Source: Rhodanobacter sp. (GTDB lineage: Bacteria; Pseudomonadota; Gammaproteobacteria; Xanthomonadales; Rhodanobacteraceae). Taken from it: a stretch of DNA of 64,000 nt. Shown in pieces: positions 8,535 through 18,485 of this stretch. Below the pieces are notes generated by a model. It did not search any database, was not told where the DNA came from, and saw only the letters and a list, made by a program, of their open reading frames with translations. The stretch lies in NCBI GenBank assembly GCA_004298015.1, contig SCSE01000035.1:51931-115930 (forward strand), written 5' to 3'. Made by a program: the position numbers and the translations under genes. Each line of letters begins with the position of its first letter. Positions within the stretch are counted from its first letter, which is position 1.

Positions 8535-8864
8535 ATGCGCGACCGTGATATCAAACACCAGCTACAGGACGTCGGCACCCAGGTTGGCGAACGCGCACGT
8601 CAGTATGCCGACGACGCTGGCAACACGGCGCAAACGCTGCTGGATCGCGGCCGCCATCTCGGCGAACGTTTCGGCCCTCGCAGCAAACGCTACAGCCGGC
8701 GTTTGACGACCACCGCCGAAGACATCGCGGACGAGGCAAACTACCACTACCGCCGGCTGCGTCGTCAGGTCAACCGTCACCCTGCGGCAACGGTGGCGAT
8801 CGTCGCCGGGACCATCGGTGCGTTTTTGCTGCTGCGCCGTGCCTTCCGCAGCGACGACGACTGA
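8535..8864 (+). CDS. DUF883 (ElaB/YqjD-like) membrane-anchored protein
   Basis: This 109-residue protein has a charged, helical N-terminal part (QDVGTQVGERARQYADDAGN) and a central RRLRRQVNRHPAATV motif. A single C-terminal membrane segment (IVAGTIGAFLLLRRAFR) follows. This is the arrangement of ElaB/YqjD proteins, inner-membrane proteins linked to stationary-phase ribosome binding in Escherichia coli. A CCAGGAGAAC site precedes the ATG. A strong bidirectional terminator follows at 8921. Confidence 0.75.
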   Translation: MRDRDIKHQLQDVGTQVGERARQYADDAGNTAQTLLDRGRHLGERFGPRSKRYSRRLTTTAEDIADEANYHYRRLRRQVNRHPAATVAIVAGTIGAFLLLRRAFRSDDD

Positions 8865-8920
8865 TTCCCGCCACCGGGCATCACCGGCAGCACCGGTCCG
8901 TTCGGCCACGATGTTCTCTG

Positions 8921-8954
8921 CATGAAAAAGCCGCCTGTCGGCGGCTTTTTCATG
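8921..8954. terminator. Bidirectional intrinsic terminator
   Basis: A perfect 15-bp inverted repeat (CATGAAAAAGCCGCC, loop TGTC, GGCGGCTTTTTCATG) with A-tract and T-tract on either side. It serves both the DUF883 gene and the convergent aceE. Confidence 0.9.
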
Positions 8955-8969
8955 CAGGCCTGAGCGTGC

Positions 8970-11681
8970 TCAGACGGTCTGCGGGTTCGGCTTGTCCGGA
9001 TCGAGCTTGTATTCCTTGATCGCCCGGCTGACGTCCTTGGGGTTGACCTTGCCGTCCTTCGCCAGCGCCGCCAGCGCGGCGTGGGCGATCCAGTAACGAT
9101 CGACCTCGAAGAATTCGCGCAAGTGCGCCCGCGTGTCCGAACGCCCGAAACCATCCGTACCCAGCACGGTATAGCGCATGCCCTCGGGCAGGAAGGCACG
9201 GACCTGGTCGGCGAACTCACGCACGTAATCGGTAGCGGCGATTGCCGGTCCCTGACGGCCCTCGAGCAAACCGGTGATGTAAGGCACCCGTTGCTCGGAC
9301 TCCGGATGCAGGCGATTCCAGCGCTCCGCATCGAAGCCATCGCGACGCAGCTCGATGAAGCTGGGGCAGGACCAGATGTCGGACTTTACGCCGAAATCCT
9401 TCTCCAGTAGCTCGGCCGCCGCGATCACTTCGCGCAGGATCGTGCCCGAGCCCAGCAGTTGCACCCGCGGCTCCGCCTTCTTCGGCTTGCCACCATCCTT
9501 GAACAGGTACATGCCCTTGATGATGCCGTCCTCGACACCGCCGTTTTTATCCGACTTGGGCAGGTCCGGATGACTGTAGTTCTCGTTCATCACGGTGATG
9601 TAGTAGTAGATATCTTCCTGCTCCTGCATCATCCGCCGCGTGCCGTCTTGCAGGATTACCGCGACTTCATAGGAGAACGTCGGGTCATACGACTTCACGT
9701 TCGGGATCGCGCCGGACATCAGGTGCGACTGACCGTCCTCATGCTGCAGGCCTTCGCCGTTGAGCGTAGTGCGCCCTGCCGTGCCGCCGATCAGGAAGCC
9801 ACGCGAGCGCATGTCGCCAGCCGCCCAGCACAGGTCGCCGATGCGCTGGAAACCGAACATCGAGTAATAGATGAAGAACGGCAACATCGCCTGGTTGCTG
9901 ACCGAGTAGCTGGTCGCCGCCGCCATCCACGATGCCATGCCGCCGGCTTCGCTGATGCCCTGCTGCAGCACCTGGCCCTTCTGGTCCTCGCGGTAGTACA
10001 GCAACTGGTCGGAATCCTGCGGCCGGTACTTCTGGCCGAACGGCGCATAGATGCCGATCTGTCGGAACATGCCTTCCATGCCGAAGGTACGCGCCTCATC
10101 GGCGACGATCGGCACTATCCGCTCACCCAGTTGCTTGTCGCGCAACAGCAGGTTGATGCCGCGTACCAAGGCCATGGTGGTCGAGATCTCGCGCTCGCCG
10201 GTACCCTTGGTGATCTGCTCGAAGGCCGACAGTTCCGGCGTCTTCAGCTTCGCCTCCGCCTTGCGTCGGCGCTGCGGCAACGCGCCACCCAGCGCCTTGC
10301 GCCGCTCCAGCATGTACTGCACTTCGGGCGAGTCCTTGCCCGGGTGGTAGTACGGCACGTCCTTGAGCTTGTCGTCGGAAATCGGAATCTGGAAGCGGTC
10401 GCGGAAATGATGCACCGAACCCTCATCCAGCTTCTTCTGCTGGTGGGTCGGGTTTTGCGACTCGCCAGAGCCCAGGCCCATGCCGTAGCCCTTGACCGTC
10501 TTGGCCAGGATCACCGTCGGCATGCCCTTGGTATTGGACGCGGCGTGGTAGGCGGCATAGACCTTGTGCGGATCATGGCCGCCGCGGTTCAAGCGCCAGA
10601 TATCGTCGTCGCTGAGATTGGCAACCATCTCGCGGGTCTCCGGATACTTGCCGAAGAAATGTTCGCGCGTGTAGGCACCACCGAACGCCTTGCAGGCCTG
10701 GTATTCGCCGTCGACGGTTTCCATCATCAGCTTGCGCAGTACGCCCTTGTGGTCGCGCGCGAGGAGCGGATCCCAGTAACTGCCCCAGACCAGCTTGATG
10801 GTATTCCAGCCACCACCGCGGAACACACCTTCCAGCTCCTGGATGATCTTGCCGTTGCCACGCACCGGGCCATCCAGTCGCTGCAAGTTGCAGTTGATCA
10901 CGAAGATCAGGTTGTCCAGACCCTCACGGCCAGCCAGCGAGATCGCACCGAGCGACTCCGGCTCGTCGCACTCGCCGTCCCCCAGGAAGCACCAGATCTT
11001 GCGATCACTCTTGGGGATCAGGCCCCGGTGCTCGAGATACTTGAAGAACTGCGCCTGGTAGATCGCCTGGATCGGCCCCAGTCCCATCGACACCGTCGGC
11101 ACCTGCCAGTAGTCCGGCATCAGCCACGGATGCGGGTACGACGACAACGCGCGTCCCTTGCCGGCCACCTCCATGCGGAACAGGTCGAGCTGATCCTCTT
11201 TCAGGCGACCTTCGAGAAAGGAGCGCGCATAGATGCCGGGACTGGAATGACCTTGATGCAGTACCAGATCACCCGGGTGATCCGCCGATGGCGCACGCCA
11301 GAAATGGTTGAAGCCGACGTCATACAAGGTCGCCGAGGAGGCGAAGCTGGCGATATGCCCGCCCAGCTCGCCGGGCTTGCGGTTGGCGCGTACTACCATC
11401 GCCATCGCGTTCCAGCGGATCAGCGAGCGGATACGCCATTCCATTGCCGGGTCGCCCGGCATCTTCGCCTCGTTACCGGGCGCGATCGTGTTGACATACT
11501 CGGTGGTCGGGTCAAACGGCAGATACCCGCCTGAACGGCGCGTCGAATCGACCATCCGCTCCAGCAAAAAATGTGCGCGCTCGGTGCCATCGTGATCGAT
11601 GACCGCATCGAGTGAATCCATCCATTCCCGGGTTTCGGTGGGGTCGATGTCCTGGTTCAGGATATCGTCGAGCTGATCCAT
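8970..11681 (-). CDS. aceE: Pyruvate dehydrogenase E1 component, homodimeric type
   Basis: This 903-residue enzyme is full length for AceE. It decarboxylates pyruvate with thiamine diphosphate and passes the acetyl group to the lipoyl arm of E2. The ThDP motif is visible as GDGECDEPES and ending VINCNLQRLDGP. Other family blocks are GHSSPGIYARSF, EDGQSHL and TDGFGRSDTRAHLREFFEVD. The ATG at 11681 has a CGGAGACC site. No aceF or lpd lies next to it in this window, so the E2/E3 genes must be elsewhere. Confidence 0.95.
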   Translation of the reverse strand: MDQLDDILNQDIDPTETREWMDSLDAVIDHDGTERAHFLLERMVDSTRRSGGYLPFDPTTEYVNTIAPGNEAKMPGDPAMEWRIRSLIRWNAMAMVVRANRKPGELGGHIASFASSATLYDVGFNHFWRAPSADHPGDLVLHQGHSSPGIYARSFLEGRLKEDQLDLFRMEVAGKGRALSSYPHPWLMPDYWQVPTVSMGLGPIQAIYQAQFFKYLEHRGLIPKSDRKIWCFLGDGECDEPESLGAISLAGREGLDNLIFVINCNLQRLDGPVRGNGKIIQELEGVFRGGGWNTIKLVWGSYWDPLLARDHKGVLRKLMMETVDGEYQACKAFGGAYTREHFFGKYPETREMVANLSDDDIWRLNRGGHDPHKVYAAYHAASNTKGMPTVILAKTVKGYGMGLGSGESQNPTHQQKKLDEGSVHHFRDRFQIPISDDKLKDVPYYHPGKDSPEVQYMLERRKALGGALPQRRRKAEAKLKTPELSAFEQITKGTGEREISTTMALVRGINLLLRDKQLGERIVPIVADEARTFGMEGMFRQIGIYAPFGQKYRPQDSDQLLYYREDQKGQVLQQGISEAGGMASWMAAATSYSVSNQAMLPFFIYYSMFGFQRIGDLCWAAGDMRSRGFLIGGTAGRTTLNGEGLQHEDGQSHLMSGAIPNVKSYDPTFSYEVAVILQDGTRRMMQEQEDIYYYITVMNENYSHPDLPKSDKNGGVEDGIIKGMYLFKDGGKPKKAEPRVQLLGSGTILREVIAAAELLEKDFGVKSDIWSCPSFIELRRDGFDAERWNRLHPESEQRVPYITGLLEGRQGPAIAATDYVREFADQVRAFLPEGMRYTVLGTDGFGRSDTRAHLREFFEVDRYWIAHAALAALAKDGKVNPKDVSRAIKEYKLDPDKPNPQTV

Positions 11682-11887
11682 GTGAGGTCTCCGGGATGCC
11701 GTGCGGCGTCAGGCTTGAGGGGATTCCCGCCACGGGGGGCGCGGCGGGATCAACGCCCGAGTTTAGCGCCTGAACCGGTACGCTGCCAATTCAGACATCC
11801 ATTCGCAGACGCACGGAAAGCGCCCATCGATCCTGACGGCGGCCGCCATCGCCACCGTGGCCAGTCATGGCGATGGCGCGATAGCGC

Positions 11888-14173
11888 TCAACGTGGCGTG
11901 CGGTTGCCGGCGCGGATCTGCGCATCGACCGCCGCCACCGCCGTCATGTTGACGATGCGGCGGACCGTCGAGGCCGAGGTCAGGATATGCGCGGGTTTGT
12001 CCAGACCCATCAGGATCGGCCCGATCGCCACCCCGTCGCTCATCACCCGCACCATGTTGTAGGCAATGTTGGCCGCATCCAGGTTGGGCATCACGAACAG
12101 GTTGGCACGGCCGCTGAGCGTGGTATGCGGGAACATGCGATGGCGCAGCAGATCGTCCCACGCGGTGTCGGCCTGCATCTCGCCATCCATCTCCAGTTTC
12201 GGTGCGCGGTCTTTCAGGATCTGCCACACCTTGCGCATCTTCGCGGCACTGGGATTGTCATGGCTGCCGTAGTTGGAATGCGACAGCAAGGCCACCTTCG
12301 GCTCCACGCCGAATTGCTTGAGCCGGTAGCTGGCCTGCAGCGTGGCCTCGGCGATCTGTTCGGCGCTCGGATCGACCTGCACATGGGTATCGAGGAAGAA
12401 CCAGGCACCACGATCGTTGATCACGCCGGTCATCGCCGAGGTGCACTGCACGCCTGGATCGAGGGAAAACACGCTGCGCAGGTAGCCGAGCTTCTTGTGA
12501 AAGCGCCCAACCAGGCCGCAGATCATCGCATCGGCCTCGCCCCGCTCCACCATCAGCGCGGCGATCAGGGTGGGCCGCGAGCGCAGCAGATTCTTCGCCG
12601 CCGCCGGAGTTACCCCGCGACGCTCGGTCAAGGTGTGGTATTGCTGCCAGTATTCGTTGAACCGCGGATCGTCATTGATGTTGGTCAGCTCGAAATCGAC
12701 CCCGGCGCGCATGCGCAGACCCAGCCGCTCAATTCGCGTCTGGATCACGTCCGGGCGCCCGATCAGGACCGGGAAAGCCAGCCGCTCGTCGATCACCGTC
12801 TGTACCGCGCGCAACACATTTTCCTCCTCGCCCTCGGCGTAGGCGACGCGCTTGCAGTCTCCCCGGGCACGTTCGTATACCGGCTTCATCAACAGGCCGG
12901 TGCGGTAGATGAACTGACCGAGCTTTTCCCGATAGGCCTCCATGTCGGTGATCGGCCGGGAGGCCACACCGGAATCCATCGCCGCCTGCGCCACTGCCGG
13001 CGCCAGCATCACCAGCAGCCGCGGGTCGAACGGTCGGGGGATCAGGTATTCGGGGCCGAACGACGGCACCTCACCGCCATAGCCGCCGAGGTCGGAGGCC
13101 TCGATCCGCGCCAGCGCGGCAATCGCCCGCACGCAGGCCAGCTTCATCGCCTCGTTGATCACGGTGGCACCGACATCCAGCGCACCACGAAAAATGTACG
13201 GAAAGCACAGCGCGTTGTTGACCTGATTCGGATAGTCCGAACGCCCGGTGGCAATGATGCAGTCCGGCCGGACCCGCTTGGCATCTTCGGGCATGATCTC
13301 GGAGTCGGGGTTGGCCAGCGCCAGGATGATCGGCCTGGTCGTCATCGTCTCGACCATTTCCGGCTTCAGGATGCCGCCGGCGGAAAGACCGAGAAACACG
13401 TCCGCGCCGTCGACGATATCGGCGAGCGTACGCTTGTCGGTGTCGCGCGCGTAACGCAACTTGTCCGGATCGAGATGATCGCGCCCGGTATACAGCACGC
13501 CCTCGCGGTCGTAGGCGAGGATGTTTTCGGGCTTCAGCCCCAGCGCCACCAGCATGTCCAGGCAGGCAATGCCGGCTGCACCGGCCCCGGCGGTGGCGAG
13601 CTTGACATCTTCGATGCGCTTGCCGACCACCTCCAGCGCGTTGAGCACTGCGGCACCGACAATGATCGCGGTGCCATGCTGATCGTCGTGGAACACCGGA
13701 ATCTTCATCCGTTCGCGCAGCTTGCGCTCGACGATGAAGCATTCCGGCGCCTTGATGTCCTCCAGATTGATGCCGCCAAAGGTCGGCTCCATCGCGGCAA
13801 TGATGTCGACCAGCTTGTCCGGGTCGTTTTCGGCGATCTCGATGTCGAACACATCGATGCCGGCGAACTTCTGGAACAGCACGCCCTTGCCTTCCATTAC
13901 CGGCTTGGCTGCCAGCGGTCCGATGTTGCCGAGACCGAGCACCGCGGTGCCGTTGCTGATCACCGCCACCAGGTTGGCGCGCGCCGTGTAGTCGGCGGCC
14001 GAACCGGGGTCTTCGACAATCGCATCGCAGGCGGCGGCCACCCCTGGCGAATAAGCCAGTGAGAGGTCGCGCTGGGTCAGCAGCGAGGTGGTCGGGGTGA
14101 TCTTGATCTTGCCCGGCCGCGGCAGGCGATGATATTCGAGGGCGGCGAGACGCAGTTCTTCGGGGATGGCCAT
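11888..14173 (-). CDS. maeB: NADP-dependent malic enzyme with phosphotransacetylase-like domain
   Basis: This 761-residue protein joins a malic enzyme half (1 to about 420) to a phosphate acetyltransferase-like half. The malic enzyme oxidatively decarboxylates malate to pyruvate. Visible motifs are [34 protein letters not shown] at 161-169 and the dinucleotide site TAGAGAAG at 194-201. The C-terminal domain in this family is usually regulatory, binding acetyl-CoA. The start MAIPEEL at 14173 agrees with relatives; the longer frame does not. Pyruvate from this enzyme would feed the neighbouring AceE, but they are not one tight operon (206 bp apart). Confidence 0.93.
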   Translation of the reverse strand: MAIPEELRLAALEYHRLPRPGKIKITPTTSLLTQRDLSLAYSPGVAAACDAIVEDPGSAADYTARANLVAVISNGTAVLGLGNIGPLAAKPVMEGKGVLFQKFAGIDVFDIEIAENDPDKLVDIIAAMEPTFGGINLEDIKAPECFIVERKLRERMKIPVFHDDQHGTAIIVGAAVLNALEVVGKRIEDVKLATAGAGAAGIACLDMLVALGLKPENILAYDREGVLYTGRDHLDPDKLRYARDTDKRTLADIVDGADVFLGLSAGGILKPEMVETMTTRPIILALANPDSEIMPEDAKRVRPDCIIATGRSDYPNQVNNALCFPYIFRGALDVGATVINEAMKLACVRAIAALARIEASDLGGYGGEVPSFGPEYLIPRPFDPRLLVMLAPAVAQAAMDSGVASRPITDMEAYREKLGQFIYRTGLLMKPVYERARGDCKRVAYAEGEEENVLRAVQTVIDERLAFPVLIGRPDVIQTRIERLGLRMRAGVDFELTNINDDPRFNEYWQQYHTLTERRGVTPAAAKNLLRSRPTLIAALMVERGEADAMICGLVGRFHKKLGYLRSVFSLDPGVQCTSAMTGVINDRGAWFFLDTHVQVDPSAEQIAEATLQASYRLKQFGVEPKVALLSHSNYGSHDNPSAAKMRKVWQILKDRAPKLEMDGEMQADTAWDDLLRHRMFPHTTLSGRANLFVMPNLDAANIAYNMVRVMSDGVAIGPILMGLDKPAHILTSASTVRRIVNMTAVAAVDAQIRAGNRTPR

Positions 14174-14359
14174 CGGATGTATTTTTGCTAAAGAGGGGGT
14201 GTCGTTCGACAAGCCGAACGACTGTTTGCGATGGTAGCACCGGCCCGGCCCGAGCTTGAGCCCGCCAGCGCGAATTTCACGCCGGACGGAGCGCCGGTGA
14301 ACGAATCGGCCACCTGCCTTCAACCGGTCACCAGCGCGCCGGCCCCGCGGTTCATGAGG

Positions 14360-15643
14360 TCACCGGCCCGGCGGCCCCGGCAGAAACTCGTCCTCCTGTA
14401 CCCGCTGCATGCGGATGCCGTTGACGAAGACCGAGAACGCCAGCTTGCCCGCCAGCCCGTGCGCGTGCTGCATCCACGGCGGCAGCCAGCGCGGCGGTAC
14501 GATGGCGCCGGATTCGAAACACGGCTGCAACGCGGTGACGTCCTGCAACGCCAGCTTGCCGGCAAACAGGTTGCGCAGCAGGTCGATCCGCCGCTGTCCC
14601 AGCGCCCAGCGGAAGAACGTGTGCACGGTGAGCAGACCCGACAGATAGACATTGTCCTTGGCGAACGCCGACCCGCCGCCGAGTGGCACGCCGCGAAACA
14701 CCCGCTGCGCCGAATGGAAGCTGTCGGCCACGCTCTGCCCGCAAGCACTGAAGTAGCGATAAACCTCAATGAAATCAGCGCCATTGAGTGCCATGTCGAT
14801 CGCCAGGATCCGTAGGCTGATGCGCTTGAGCCGGGTGATGTCGATCGCCCCGGACATCAGCTCGGCGAACACCGCCAGCCCTTCCTGGGTGGCAGTGACC
14901 CGCGGCGAGGTCCGGCCCAGCGAACCCAGCACCGGCTGCAGGCGTCCGTTCAGTGCGGTCAGCGAATGCACAAACGCCTCGTGCGCCAGCAACTGGTGAT
15001 AGTCGTACTCACTGAAGCTGGCACCACCACGCAGCCGAATGCGGGTAGCGCCGGCGGCGGCCTTGGCGGTCAACTCCGGATCGACCTCGACGCGAATCCG
15101 GCCGGCACCGAAAAAATCGTCGAGTGTTCCGGCCAGCTCGGCTCGCAGCATCTCCGCCGGGCGTTTGCTGTCCGGGTCGTCGGTCAGCAGATCGGCACCC
15201 AGCTCGTCCGACAGTTCGACGAAATAGCGCGCGGCGTCGAGGTTGCTGCGTTCACTGCCGGGGATCAAATCGCCCGGGTGACCGTATAGTGCAATCGACG
15301 GGGCGGTAACCCCGGCGCTGCCGACGGACTCCAGCATTTCGGCGGCAACACGCCACGACGCCGCCGTGCGCCGCAGGTAATCGCCGAGCGGTGACTGCTC
15401 CCCGGCGGCGACCTCGATCGCGACCAGTTCGGCTCTCGCCTGAGACAGGTCGGGTATCCGGTAGGACACCTCCGGCATGCTGAAGCGACCCTGTCGGTAA
15501 GCGTCGATCAGACGGTTTTCCAGCGATGCCGGCCACGCCACGGTAGGCAAGATGGTGATCGCACGGGCCGCTGCCAGCAGCCGCTGATCGAGCTCGGCGT
15601 AGCGCTGCAACGCCGGAGCCACTATCCCGCTCGTGGCATTCAT
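14360..15643 (-). CDS. Flavohemoglobin expression-modulating QEGLA-motif protein (DUF1704)
   Basis: The 427-residue protein carries the hallmark TQEGLAVFAELMSGA segment. Before it comes the HEAFVHSLTALNGRL block of the DUF1704/TIGR02421 family. Such proteins look like metal-dependent peptidases (the H-E-x3-H in AHEAFVHS); in some bacteria the family has been tied to flavohemoglobin expression. The ATG at 15643 follows a GGAG site; sequence upstream in the frame is low complexity and Arg-rich. It ends in a Pro/Gly tail. A link to nitrosative stress would suit a denitrifier but is inference. Confidence 0.85.
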   Translation of the reverse strand: MNATSGIVAPALQRYAELDQRLLAAARAITILPTVAWPASLENRLIDAYRQGRFSMPEVSYRIPDLSQARAELVAIEVAAGEQSPLGDYLRRTAASWRVAAEMLESVGSAGVTAPSIALYGHPGDLIPGSERSNLDAARYFVELSDELGADLLTDDPDSKRPAEMLRAELAGTLDDFFGAGRIRVEVDPELTAKAAAGATRIRLRGGASFSEYDYHQLLAHEAFVHSLTALNGRLQPVLGSLGRTSPRVTATQEGLAVFAELMSGAIDITRLKRISLRILAIDMALNGADFIEVYRYFSACGQSVADSFHSAQRVFRGVPLGGGSAFAKDNVYLSGLLTVHTFFRWALGQRRIDLLRNLFAGKLALQDVTALQPCFESGAIVPPRWLPPWMQHAHGLAGKLAFSVFVNGIRMQRVQEDEFLPGPPGR

Positions 15644-15948
15644 CGAGAACTCCGGCACAAAACCGCCGCGCGATCGATCCGTGCCGCGGCGATCGACCGC
15701 CGCGCGGCCGCCACGAGCGGACCGACCGATCGTCCGCTGAGGCGCGCGGGCCCGTGTCCCGCCCACCGGTGGCAGCGGCCAACCAGCAGCGGCCGGTCTG
15801 CATACCTGTGCGGCGGCAAGATCCGCCGGCGAAACCCGATGCTCGATGGTGACAGCTGGTGCATGTCCCGCCCTCGCAACGACGCCCGGTTCCCCGACAA
15901 CTGTTCGCCCATCAGCCGACAGGCTGCCAGGCAACGCTCGACAGCCGC
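15644..15948. other. Gene-free spacer before rsgA
   Basis: About 305 bp of very GC-rich sequence between the start of the QEGLA gene and the stop of rsgA. No supported coding frame, hairpin or dispersed repeat was recognised. Confidence 0.4.
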
Positions 15949-17004
15949 CTAGTCCCGCTCGCGCTGCCCACGATGGCCGCGCGGCTGCTCGATCGGTCGG
16001 CCGCCCCGCTGCCGGCGCAGACGCGCTTCCAGGGTCGCGGCCTGCTCTTCGCGCTCATCGTGCAACTTGAGGTAATTGCGCCACCGCCCCGGCGCCAGTT
16101 CACCGGTGTCCAGCGCGACCTGCACCGCGCAGCCGGGCTCGCTGCCGTGCCCGCAGTCAGCGAAGCGGCATTGCTCGGCAAGCGCCTCGATGTCGGCGAA
16201 CAGATCCAGGTTTTCGTCGCCGGTCAGCTTGAGCTCACGCATCCCCGGTGTATCGATCAGGCAACCACCGCTGGGCAGCTGCAGCAGGGCCCGGTGAGTG
16301 GTGGTGTGGCGGCCGCGGCTGTCATGGCTGCGTACCGCCGCGGTCGCCATCGTGGCCGAACCGAGCAAGGTGTTGGTCAAGGTTGATTTGCCGGCGCCGG
16401 AAGAACCCACCAGCACGGCGCTGTCGCCGGGCTGCAAATAGGGCGCGAGCAGCGTCACGCTGGCCGGGTCCTTGCCGTTCAGCGTATGAATCGGCGTGTC
16501 CGTGGGCAGTCGCGTGCGCAACGCCGCGATTTGCTCGGCAACGTCATCACGGGTATCCACCTTGCTGAGCAACACCACGGGTTGCGCGCCGGAGCCTTCG
16601 GTCAGCGAGAGGTAACGTTCGATCCGCGCCGGATTGAAATCACCGTCCAGTCCGGTCAGCACCAGTACGTAGTCGATGTTGGTGGCGATCAACTGGCGCT
16701 CGTAGCGCTCGCCGGCCGCCGCACGCGACAAGGTGCTCCGCCGTGGCCGCACCGACACGATATGCGGCGGTGTGCCGTCGGCCAGTTCGACGAAGTCCCC
16801 CACCACCGGCCGCTCTGCCGGATCGATGCCGCGCTTGAGAAAGCGCCCATCCGGCTGTGCGCCGAACAGCGTTTCACCGTCATGCAGCTCGTAACCGGCG
16901 CGATGCTGGGCGACCACGCGCGCCAGGCGCAGGCCAGCCGCCGGCAGCACGTCGTCGCGCCAACCGATACGGCGCAGACGTTCAATCGATTCGGCGTCAC
17001 TCAT
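15949..17004 (-). CDS. rsgA: Ribosome small-subunit-dependent GTPase A
   Basis: This 351-residue circularly permuted GTPase acts in late 30S maturation. The G motifs come in the permuted order: LSKVD (G4) at 146-150, the P-loop GSSGAGKST at 200-208 and DTPG at 251-254. The zinc site follows with C279, C284, H286 and C292. An OB-fold N-terminal domain precedes. The C-terminal tail is long and basic (RRQRGGRPIEQPRGHRG), suitable for rRNA contact. Confidence 0.93.
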   Translation of the reverse strand: MSDAESIERLRRIGWRDDVLPAAGLRLARVVAQHRAGYELHDGETLFGAQPDGRFLKRGIDPAERPVVGDFVELADGTPPHIVSVRPRRSTLSRAAAGERYERQLIATNIDYVLVLTGLDGDFNPARIERYLSLTEGSGAQPVVLLSKVDTRDDVAEQIAALRTRLPTDTPIHTLNGKDPASVTLLAPYLQPGDSAVLVGSSGAGKSTLTNTLLGSATMATAAVRSHDSRGRHTTTHRALLQLPSGGCLIDTPGMRELKLTGDENLDLFADIEALAEQCRFADCGHGSEPGCAVQVALDTGELAPGRWRNYLKLHDEREEQAATLEARLRRQRGGRPIEQPRGHRGQRERD

Positions 17005-17344
17005 GGGGGATTTCTGTCGGCACGGTTTGCCGATTATGCACTGCCCGGGGATAGCCAGACGATGAACCGGAATTCCGCGGCGGCCACCACGGCCCTACAG
17101 CCTCCCAAGCCGTGACCGGCGCCCGTGCCGACCGGGCGGGACGAATCGGCGTATCTGTTGATGCAGCTGGCGTCGCCGCACCGGGGCTGGCGCGTTGGCG
17201 GGCCACAATCGGGCCAAGGGGCGCAACCCGTCGCCGCCGATCTCTACCCTGCAGTCGACGATGGGCTGCGTACCACCATAGTATGAGGTTCGATTTACCT
17301 CGTTCACCGCCTCGACGGACCGATCGGTACGGGTGACCTGGCGC
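17005..17344. other. Divergent intergenic region rsgA / SGNH hydrolase
   Basis: This 340-bp gap separates divergently read genes and should hold both promoters. I saw no repeat, strong hairpin or convincing promoter pair in it. Confidence 0.4.
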
Positions 17345-17995
17345 ATGAACCCTTCGGGAAACCACCTCATGATGCTGGCCGCAACAGCCATCCACTACCT
17401 TGCACTCGGCGACTCCTACAGCATCGGCGAAGGCATCGTCGCAGACGACCGCTGGCCCGAGGTGCTGGTGCGCCGGCTGCGCCGGGCGGGGGTGATCATC
17501 GACGATCCCCGCATCGTCGCCGTGACCGGCTGGACCACCGACGAGCTGTACGCGGGCATGGATGCCGCACAGCTGAAACCCCCGTTTGGCCTGGTTACCT
17601 TGCAGATCGGTGTCAACAACCAGTACCGCGGCCGCTCCGCCACCGAGTACCGCACCCAGTTCACCACCCTGCTGGCCCGCGCGATCGAGCTGGCCGGCGG
17701 GCATTCCGCGCGCGTGGTGGTGGTGTCGATTCCGGACTGGGGCGTCACGCCCTTCGCACGCGAGCACGATCGCGACCCCGCGCGCATCGCTACCGAACTC
17801 GACAGCTTCAACGCCATCGCCCGCGACGAAACGCACCGCGCCGGCGCAGCCTTTGTCGATATCACCGGCATCTCGCGCCAGCATCCCGCGCTGGTGGCCG
17901 CTGACGGCCTGCATCCGGCGGCCGAACAGTACATCCGCTGGGTGACCGCGATCGAACCGGTGGTGTATGCCGCCCTGCACCGAGGTCCACGCTGA
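17345..17995 (+). CDS. SGNH/GDSL-type lipase or esterase
   Basis: The catalytic Ser block is YLALGDSYSIGEG near the N-terminus. The oxyanion Gly/Asn blocks are VTGWTTDELY and LQIGVNNQYRG. The catalytic Asp/His pair is ADGLHPAAEQY near the end. This is the order of SGNH hydrolases, which cleave esters. No signal peptide is evident, so it is likely cytosolic. Start choice is uncertain: a GTG at 17333, this ATG and a tandem ATG-ATG at 17369 are all possible, and no ribosome binding site settles it. Confidence 0.8.
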   Translation: MNPSGNHLMMLAATAIHYLALGDSYSIGEGIVADDRWPEVLVRRLRRAGVIIDDPRIVAVTGWTTDELYAGMDAAQLKPPFGLVTLQIGVNNQYRGRSATEYRTQFTTLLARAIELAGGHSARVVVVSIPDWGVTPFAREHDRDPARIATELDSFNAIARDETHRAGAAFVDITGISRQHPALVAADGLHPAAEQYIRWVTAIEPVVYAALHRGPR

Positions 17996-18011
17996 CCTGC
18001 CAGCGGACGAC

Positions 18012-18182
18012 CCCAGCACAGGGGAAAACCTGCTTCCCGCGTGTCACATCCTCACTTCCGCAGATCTTCCTCAAATGGCCGTTTACAGCTGCGATATGCC
18101 AATTTTGCTTGACCCCACCGATCGAGGATGACCCTCTCAGGCCATACGCCAAACGCGGATGCCGCCGATGGGTAAACAGGAC
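18012..18182 (-). repeat. Dispersed repeat family A, copy A3
   Basis: Read on the minus strand it shows the family order GTATGGCCTGAGAGGG, GATCGGTGGGGTCAAGC, AAACGGCCATTTGAGG and GAAGTGAGGATGTGAC. A linker (TGGCAACCTGTGCATCGGCG) joins it directly to palindrome D2. Confidence 0.7.
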
Positions 18183-18205
18183 TTCCGTGGCAACCTGTGC
18201 ATCGG

Positions 18206-18280
18206 CGTAGGGCGGACACCGTCCGCCGCGCTTCGTGACGACGGTCCGGGCAGGGCCGGCGGACCGTGCCCGTCCTACGC
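18206..18280. repeat. REP-like palindromic repeat family D, copy D2
   Basis: The outer arms are CGTAGGGCGGACACCGTCC on the left and GGACCGTGCCCGTCCTACG on the right, giving a long imperfect stem. It follows the same A-to-D linker as copies D3 and D5. Confidence 0.7.
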
Positions 18281-18380
18281 GGCGGCAGAAAACGGGCTTG
18301 CGGATTCCCTGCATGGTGCATCCTCAATGTCGCGAATCCGCGTCCAGGGGACGTTGGTGGCAAGATGCGCTGCGGGAAAA

Positions 18381-18485
18381 TCCGGGGAGTCTGATGAGCC
18401 GAATACTCCGAATTTGTCGGCGGCTTGCCGCCGGCACAGGCGACTGTCGGCAATCGCAGCAGGCGGACGATTTTCTCAGCCTCTC
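18381..18485. repeat. Dispersed repeat family C, copy C2
   Basis: It runs GGGGAGTCTGATGAGCC, then the hairpin GTCGGCGGCTTGCCGCCGGC, then GCAGGCGGACGATTTTCTCA. It overlaps the stop codon of the SDR gene on the minus strand. A short A-like fragment (GCATCCTCAATGTCGCGAATC) precedes it near 18313. Confidence 0.65.

Noticed and set aside
9459..11534. A 691-residue open frame opposite aceE
   Set aside because: Its translation is low complexity, rich in His, Arg and Gln, with no family signal. It mirrors a well-conserved gene in GC-rich DNA.
11987..14062. A 691-residue open frame opposite maeB
   Set aside because: Same pattern as opposite aceE: no domain, no ribosome binding site, full overlap with a clear enzyme gene.
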